15,575 nt of DNA from positions 1-15,575 of the forward strand of contig JAHHQX010000025.1 in assembly GCA_020026155.1 (NCBI GenBank), read 5' to 3'. The position numbers were made by a program, and so were the translations under genes. The notes under the pieces are model-generated. The model saw only the letters and a program-made list of their open reading frames with translations, searched no databases and was not told the DNA's origin. The stretch is from Actinobacillus sp. (lineage in GTDB: Bacteria; Pseudomonadota; Gammaproteobacteria; Enterobacterales; Pasteurellaceae). Below are positions 12,209-15,575 of this stretch, in pieces (positions within the stretch are counted from its first letter, which is position 1; every line of letters starts with the position of its first letter).

Positions 12209-13546
12209 TTAAGCGGTTTGCATTAATGCTTCAATTTCTTCAATTTCTTTTGGTACAGCAGAAGTAAGAACTTTGTTACCATATTCTGTCATTAAGAGAT
12301 TGTCTTCAATACGAATTCCAATGCCTTTATACTTTTCTGGCACATCGGCATTTTCGGAAATGTAAATACCAGGTTCAACCGTAAGCACCATACCAATTTC
12401 TAATGGGCGATCTCGACGTTTACTATTGCGATCGCCATTTTCACAATCTTTAGAATAGCTACCAACATCATGTACGTCTAGACCAAGCCAATGACCAAGT
12501 CCATGCATATAGAACTGGCGATAGGCTTCAGTTTCAATTAATTCATCTACATCGCCTTGCATGATGCCCAGTTTTACTAATCCCTCAACAAGAATACGAA
12601 CAATGGCATTATTTACATCCTGAATACAGTTGCCAGGAACAAGGTGTTTTATAGCATATTTCTGGATATCTAACACCAAATTATATACATCCCGTTGTGC
12701 ATCCGTAAATTTACCATTTACTGGGAAGGTACGACTGATATCACCTGCATACATTGCAAATTCACAACCGGCATCAATAAGTAATAAATCGCCATCTTTT
12801 AAAGGTTGATCATTTTCAGTGTAATGGAGAATACAGGCATTATTTCCTCCTGCAACGATACTCCCGTATGATTCGTAACGGGCGCCATGACGATTAAATT
12901 CGTGTAACATTTCACTCGCAATTTCATATTCAAAGCGATTTGGGCGCGTTTCTTTCATCGCCCGAATATGACCCAGTGCGCTAATTTGCCCTGCTTGTTG
13001 CATAAGAGCAATCTCGTTACGGGATTTAAATAAGCGCATTTCATCTAAAATATGTGAAAGGTCGATAATTTGTTTATTAGCAAAGAAGCTACGGCAAAAT
13101 TCTGCCTCTTCTATGGCATGCGTTTGTTGTTTAGCTTTAATGTACAACGTATCAAAATGATTTTCTTTTACAAATGAAGAAAAGTAAGCTCGAAAATCGT
13201 CGATAGTATAGGCTTTATCAATATTTAATTGAGTTGGCGCATTTTCAACGCCTAAACGGCGACCATTCCACGTCTCCATAAGCGGATCTTTGGCTCGTAA
13301 AAAGAGAATAACCTTACTGTGGTTATCTTTTTTGATCATGACAAGTGCACTGTCCGGCTCATTGAATCCTGTAAGATACCAGAAATTACTTTCTTGACGA
13401 AAAGGGTAGGTACAATCATTATTTCGCGTTTGTTCACAAGCAGAAAATAAAACGGCAATAGAATTATTTGCCATCTGATCAAGCACACGTTGACGTCGTT
13501 GAGCGAATTCTTCTGCCGGAATTTGACTTAAATACGCTAAATCCAT
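12209..13546 (-). CDS. pepP: Xaa-Pro aminopeptidase (aminopeptidase P, M24B)
   Basis: A 445-residue cytoplasmic metallopeptidase that removes an N-terminal residue ahead of proline (E. coli PepP has about 441). The N-terminal AMP_N domain (to about 170) includes FRQESNFWYLTGFNEPDSALV. The pita-bread catalytic domain has all five metal ligands: D258 (LLLIDAGCEF), D269 (AGDISRTFP), H352 (MHGLGHWLG), E391 (LTVEPGIYI) and E414 (IRIEDNLL); H348 and H359 correspond to further active-site histidines. GGAGTCAAT before the ATG is its ribosome site. It is the second gene of a ygfB-pepP pair with a 13-base gap. In E. coli ubiH follows this pair; here tonB's converging 3' end does, so the cluster is broken. 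Confidence 0.97.
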   Translation of the reverse strand: MDLAYLSQIPAEEFAQRRQRVLDQMANNSIAVLFSACEQTRNNDCTYPFRQESNFWYLTGFNEPDSALVMIKKDNHSKVILFLRAKDPLMETWNGRRLGVENAPTQLNIDKAYTIDDFRAYFSSFVKENHFDTLYIKAKQQTHAIEEAEFCRSFFANKQIIDLSHILDEMRLFKSRNEIALMQQAGQISALGHIRAMKETRPNRFEYEIASEMLHEFNRHGARYESYGSIVAGGNNACILHYTENDQPLKDGDLLLIDAGCEFAMYAGDISRTFPVNGKFTDAQRDVYNLVLDIQKYAIKHLVPGNCIQDVNNAIVRILVEGLVKLGIMQGDVDELIETEAYRQFYMHGLGHWLGLDVHDVGSYSKDCENGDRNSKRRDRPLEIGMVLTVEPGIYISENADVPEKYKGIGIRIEDNLLMTEYGNKVLTSAVPKEIEEIEALMQTA

Positions 13547-13559
13547 ATTGACTCCTTAG

Positions 13560-14123
13560 TTAATGCATATGCTGGGTTTCATTTGAAACGTGAGAAACCC
13601 CACAAAAATGGGTGTAGAAGAGCATGACAAGCGTGCGCACATATTCTTTCACTTCTTCTAAAGCCTCCGTGAGTTCTTCTTCATTTTCATCGGCTTCGTA
13701 AGTTAAACGTCCGATTTCTTGTAAATCATCCAATGCTTCACCAATATCTCCTTTTTCTTTATCAAGAGAGGGTAAAACGATACCTAAACCTAATAAAAAG
13801 TGATTTACCCATTCCGATAGTGCATCTGCTTGTATGAAAATACTCTCATCCTCTGATGGTAATAAAAGTTGGAAATTAAATTCGCCGATATCTGTGAGGG
13901 ATTGTTTAGTTTGTTTGTATAAGGCTGTTACTTCATTAAGAAGAGCGGAAGGATAAGCATGATCATCATTTGTGAATTGAAAGAGCAGGGGTTGCCAATC
14001 TTTATCTTTCACACTTCCGCAAAGTAGTCCAGATAAAAAACCGTCTAATTCAGCTGCAGTGATAGGGATGCCAGCTTGTTTTAATTGGGTATTGAGTTCT
14101 GTGTATGAAATTTTATTGCTCAT
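13560..14123 (-). CDS. ygfB: YgfB/YecA (UPF0149) family protein
   Basis: A 187-residue acidic protein. Family marks: YTELNTQLKQAGIPITAAELDGFLSGLLCG at the N-terminus, ADALSEWVNHFLLGLGIVLPSLDKEKGDIGEALDDL in the middle and EELTEALEEVKEYVRTLVMLFYTHF near the end, matching E. coli YgfB in order and length. Start ATG 14123 has GGAG seven bases upstream; an ATG four codons earlier (14135) has no ribosome site. YgfB homologues affect beta-lactam resistance regulation in Pseudomonas; the general biochemical role is not settled. It lies upstream of pepP and divergent from zapA, the same neighbourhood as in E. coli. No strong promoter is evident for it. Confidence 0.93.
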   Translation of the reverse strand: MSNKISYTELNTQLKQAGIPITAAELDGFLSGLLCGSVKDKDWQPLLFQFTNDDHAYPSALLNEVTALYKQTKQSLTDIGEFNFQLLLPSEDESIFIQADALSEWVNHFLLGLGIVLPSLDKEKGDIGEALDDLQEIGRLTYEADENEEELTEALEEVKEYVRTLVMLFYTHFCGVSHVSNETQHMH

Positions 14124-14228
14124 AATTATCTCCATAAATTTGGGCTAGTTTAGCATTGTAAAGACAGCAAAAAAACATAAGAAGTCATGATAAAGTTAAG
14201 TTTTTTATACCGATTTTTGTTGAGAATA

Positions 14229-14237
14229 TGGCATAAT
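14229..14237 (+). promoter_or_regulatory. Candidate extended -10 promoter of zapA
   Basis: TGG-CATAAT (TG at 14229-14230, hexamer at 14232-14237) is an extended -10 about 34 bases ahead of zapA. No good -35 lies at 16-18 bases, which is acceptable for extended -10 promoters. The divergent ygfB promoter must share the 147-base gap. Confidence 0.45.
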
Positions 14238-14270
14238 AGAAAAGATTTTAGTTTATTTTACGGAGCATCT

Positions 14271-14582
14271 ATGTCTACCTCTCCTATTGAAGTGACAGTT
14301 TTAGGACAAGTTTTACGTTTAGGCTGTCCTGCTGAGCAACATGATTTCTTAAGACAAGCCGCCCAAGATTTAGATGAGCGCGTATTAAAAATGAAAGAAA
14401 GAACCGGTATTTTAAGTACGGAGCGCGTGTTATCGATCGTTGCATTAAATTTAAGTTATGAGCTAATGCAAGCAAAAGAAAAACATAAAAGTGTAGAAGA
14501 TATCATCGCTGCACGTATCCAACAGTTGGATAGCTCCCTGGAACAGGTTAATTTACAGAAAAATAGTGAACGATTTGCCTAA
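14271..14582 (+). CDS. zapA: Cell division protein ZapA
   Basis: A 103-residue protein: MSTSPIEVTVLGQVLRLGCPAEQ, the ZapA N-terminal beta domain, followed by the long helix ending KEKHKSVEDIIAARIQQLDSSLEQV, a coiled coil that forms the dimer/tetramer. The line AAQDLDERVLKMKERTGILSTERVLSIVALNLSYEL is diagnostic. ZapA crosslinks and stabilises FtsZ protofilaments at midcell. The start is ATG 14271 with CGGAG five bases ahead; an upstream in-frame ATG at 14187 would add a 28-residue extension without family support. It precedes 6S RNA and ygfA, the zapA-ssrS-ygfA order of E. coli. Confidence 0.95.
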   Translation: MSTSPIEVTVLGQVLRLGCPAEQHDFLRQAAQDLDERVLKMKERTGILSTERVLSIVALNLSYELMQAKEKHKSVEDIIAARIQQLDSSLEQVNLQKNSERFA

Positions 14583-14654
14583 ATTTTACGAAAGGAAACA
14601 CAATTATTAAAATTAAACTAGAGTTCATTCTTAATTTAAGCTAGTATTAATTTA

Positions 14655-14837
14655 GATCCTGAGGTGTGCGCCAGTGGATGATGTCCCTGAGCCGATAATT
14701 AAAATCTTCTGAGTTGATCTTTTAGATGTTGGTGTGTAGGCTTACCTCGTAGTAAGAAACCTGAAAACAATCTGGACCGACTCCCTTGGACCTACGGGTT
14801 CAAGGACTAACTCCACAACGGCACCTTGGGGGATCCC
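14655..14837 (+). ncRNA. ssrS: 6S RNA
   Basis: This RNA binds the sigma70 holoenzyme and imitates an open promoter. Seen: terminal stem GATCC (14655-14659) with GGATC (14831-14835), extended by AGGTG with CACCT; the conserved GTCCCTGAGCCGATA (14683-14697), which corresponds to the E. coli region where product RNA synthesis begins; and the hairpin CCTTGGACC (14784-14792) with GGGTTCAAGG (14796-14805). Length, about 183, agrees with E. coli's 184. The ends are set by the stem and are approximate by a few bases. It lies between zapA and ygfA as in other Gammaproteobacteria. TAGTAT at 14642-14647 may be its -10, with a poor -35. Confidence 0.95.
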
Positions 14838-14844
14838 TTCCAAT

Positions 14845-15447
14845 ATGTTAAAGCATATTCTGTCTACTTCTGAAAAGGTTTCACGAAATCAATTGCGGAA
14901 GATATTTTTAAATTACCGCAATCAATTGACTCCAGCCGATATTCAATTATCCAGCTATTCTATTTTTGAAAAAGCCATTCAAATTGTTAAACAACATAAT
15001 GCTAAGCATATAGCGGTTTATTTTTCTGTAAAAGGAGAGGTACAAACCCAGAAATTGGTAGAGTATTTCTGGACAGCAAACCTTCATGTTTATCTACCTA
15101 TCGTTCGAGCTACGCAAAATGATCTAATTTTTAGACCCTATAATAGGAACAGTGAGTTAATAAAGAATAGGTTCGGCATTCCAGAACTAAAAATTAGCAA
15201 AGACACTGTAGATATGAAGGATTGTTTGGATCTTATTTTTGTTCCCTTAGTAGCTTTTGATAAAAATTGTGATCGATTAGGTATGGGAGGAGGCTATTAT
15301 GATCGAACGTTGCAGTTACTAAATAGAAATACTTTAACAGTAGGCCTTGCGTATGGCTGGCAAGAAATTTCTCATCTTTCAACAGAAGAGTGGGATATAC
15401 CATTAGACATGGTTATTACTGATGAAAGGATTTTTTTAAGGAAATAA
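14845..15447 (+). CDS. ygfA: 5-formyltetrahydrofolate cyclo-ligase family protein
   Basis: A 200-residue enzyme that converts 5-formyl-THF to 5,10-methenyl-THF using ATP. Family marks in order: a basic start (SRNQLRKIFLNYRNQLTP), AVYFSVKGEVQTQKLVEYF (57-75), LHVYLPIV, LIFRPYN, RFGIPEL (109-115), and the main signature VPLVAFDKNCDRLGMGGGYYDRTL (133-156), then WDIPLDMVITD near the end. The start ATG is seven or eight bases after the 6S RNA stem and has no clear ribosome site except the GGGGGA inside the 6S 3' arm. In E. coli ygfA is cotranscribed with ssrS and linked to persister formation. No clear terminator follows; CTCA-AAT-TGAG before a T tract (15486-15503) is weak. Confidence 0.95.
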   Translation: MLKHILSTSEKVSRNQLRKIFLNYRNQLTPADIQLSSYSIFEKAIQIVKQHNAKHIAVYFSVKGEVQTQKLVEYFWTANLHVYLPIVRATQNDLIFRPYNRNSELIKNRFGIPELKISKDTVDMKDCLDLIFVPLVAFDKNCDRLGMGGGYYDRTLQLLNRNTLTVGLAYGWQEISHLSTEEWDIPLDMVITDERIFLRK

Positions 15448-15504
15448 ATTACTGTAAAATAGGTAAAAGAGTGGGTTTTTAAGCCTCAAATTGAGTGTTT
15501 TTTA

Positions 15505-15575
15505 ATAAAAATAGATAAAATTTAAAAAAAATTAAAAAAAATTTAAAAAAGTACTTGCAAAGGTTTTCAAAATAT
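15505..15575 (+). promoter_or_regulatory. A-tract UP-like element and -35 of a promoter running off the window
   Basis: Five A tracts start at 15507, 15517, 15524, 15534 and 15545, mostly about one helical turn apart, followed by TTGCAA (15555-15560). A 17-base spacer would put the -10 at 15578, beyond the end. The arrangement is typical of strong tRNA, rRNA or ribosomal-protein promoters. The downstream gene is not visible. Confidence 0.5.

Noticed and set aside
14187..14270. N-terminal extension of ZapA from ATG 14187
   Set aside because: It would run through the probable promoter, and MSTSPIEV with CGGAG upstream is the family start.
15481..15575. CRISPR leader or array suggested by A-rich spaced repeats
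   Set aside because: The tracts are 4-8 bases with no repeat-spacer structure; they fit an UP element.

Overview
The window is a piece of a Gammaproteobacterial chromosome, most probably a member of the Pasteurellaceae (Haemophilus/Aggregatibacter/Gallibacterium-like). This rests on the spc and alpha ribosomal operons in standard order, strong TTA-leucine and AT-rich codon use, a short ExbB of about 153 residues in an exbB-exbD-tonB operon of the type I recall from Haemophilus, and the ygfB/zapA/ssrS/ygfA neighbourhood. I found no perfect Haemophilus-type (AAGTGCGGT) or Actinobacillus-type (ACAAGCGGT) DNA uptake sequence, so the genus stays open.

Layout. Bases 1-128 are the end of the S10 operon (the rpsQ 3' end and a strong intrinsic terminator). 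Bases 129-1600 are an accessory interval between the S10 and spc operons. It holds a very AT-rich two-domain gene, which I read as a diverged SLOG-like Rossmann domain plus a winged-helix-like domain, and on the opposite strand a small antibiotic-biosynthesis-monooxygenase (ABM) family gene. Bases 1748-7381 are the spc operon: promoter, rplN, rplX, rplE, rpsN, rpsH, rplF, rplR, rpsE, rpmD, rplO, secY, rpmJ. Bases 7395-10429 are the alpha operon: promoter, S4-responsive pseudoknot leader, rpsM (GTG start), rpsK, rpsD, rpoA, rplQ and terminator. Bases 10489-12204 are an energy-transduction operon, exbB-exbD-tonB, with overlapping genes. Bases 12209-14123 on the minus strand are ygfB then pepP. 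Bases 14229-15447 on the plus strand are zapA, 6S RNA (ssrS) and ygfA. The last ~70 bases are A-tract DNA leading into a likely strong promoter whose -10 lies outside the window.

Most of the window is core translation and secretion machinery, with recognisable autogenous control by S8 (hairpin at the rplE start) and S4 (alpha pseudoknot). The less ordinary parts are the SLOG-HTH-like gene in the S10/spc slot, framed by two closely similar terminators; a 12-base sequence shared by the spc and alpha promoters; a 17-base element repeated behind two unrelated minus-strand genes; and the very close 6S RNA-ygfA junction. I see no CRISPR array, insertion sequence, integrase, tRNA or rRNA gene.
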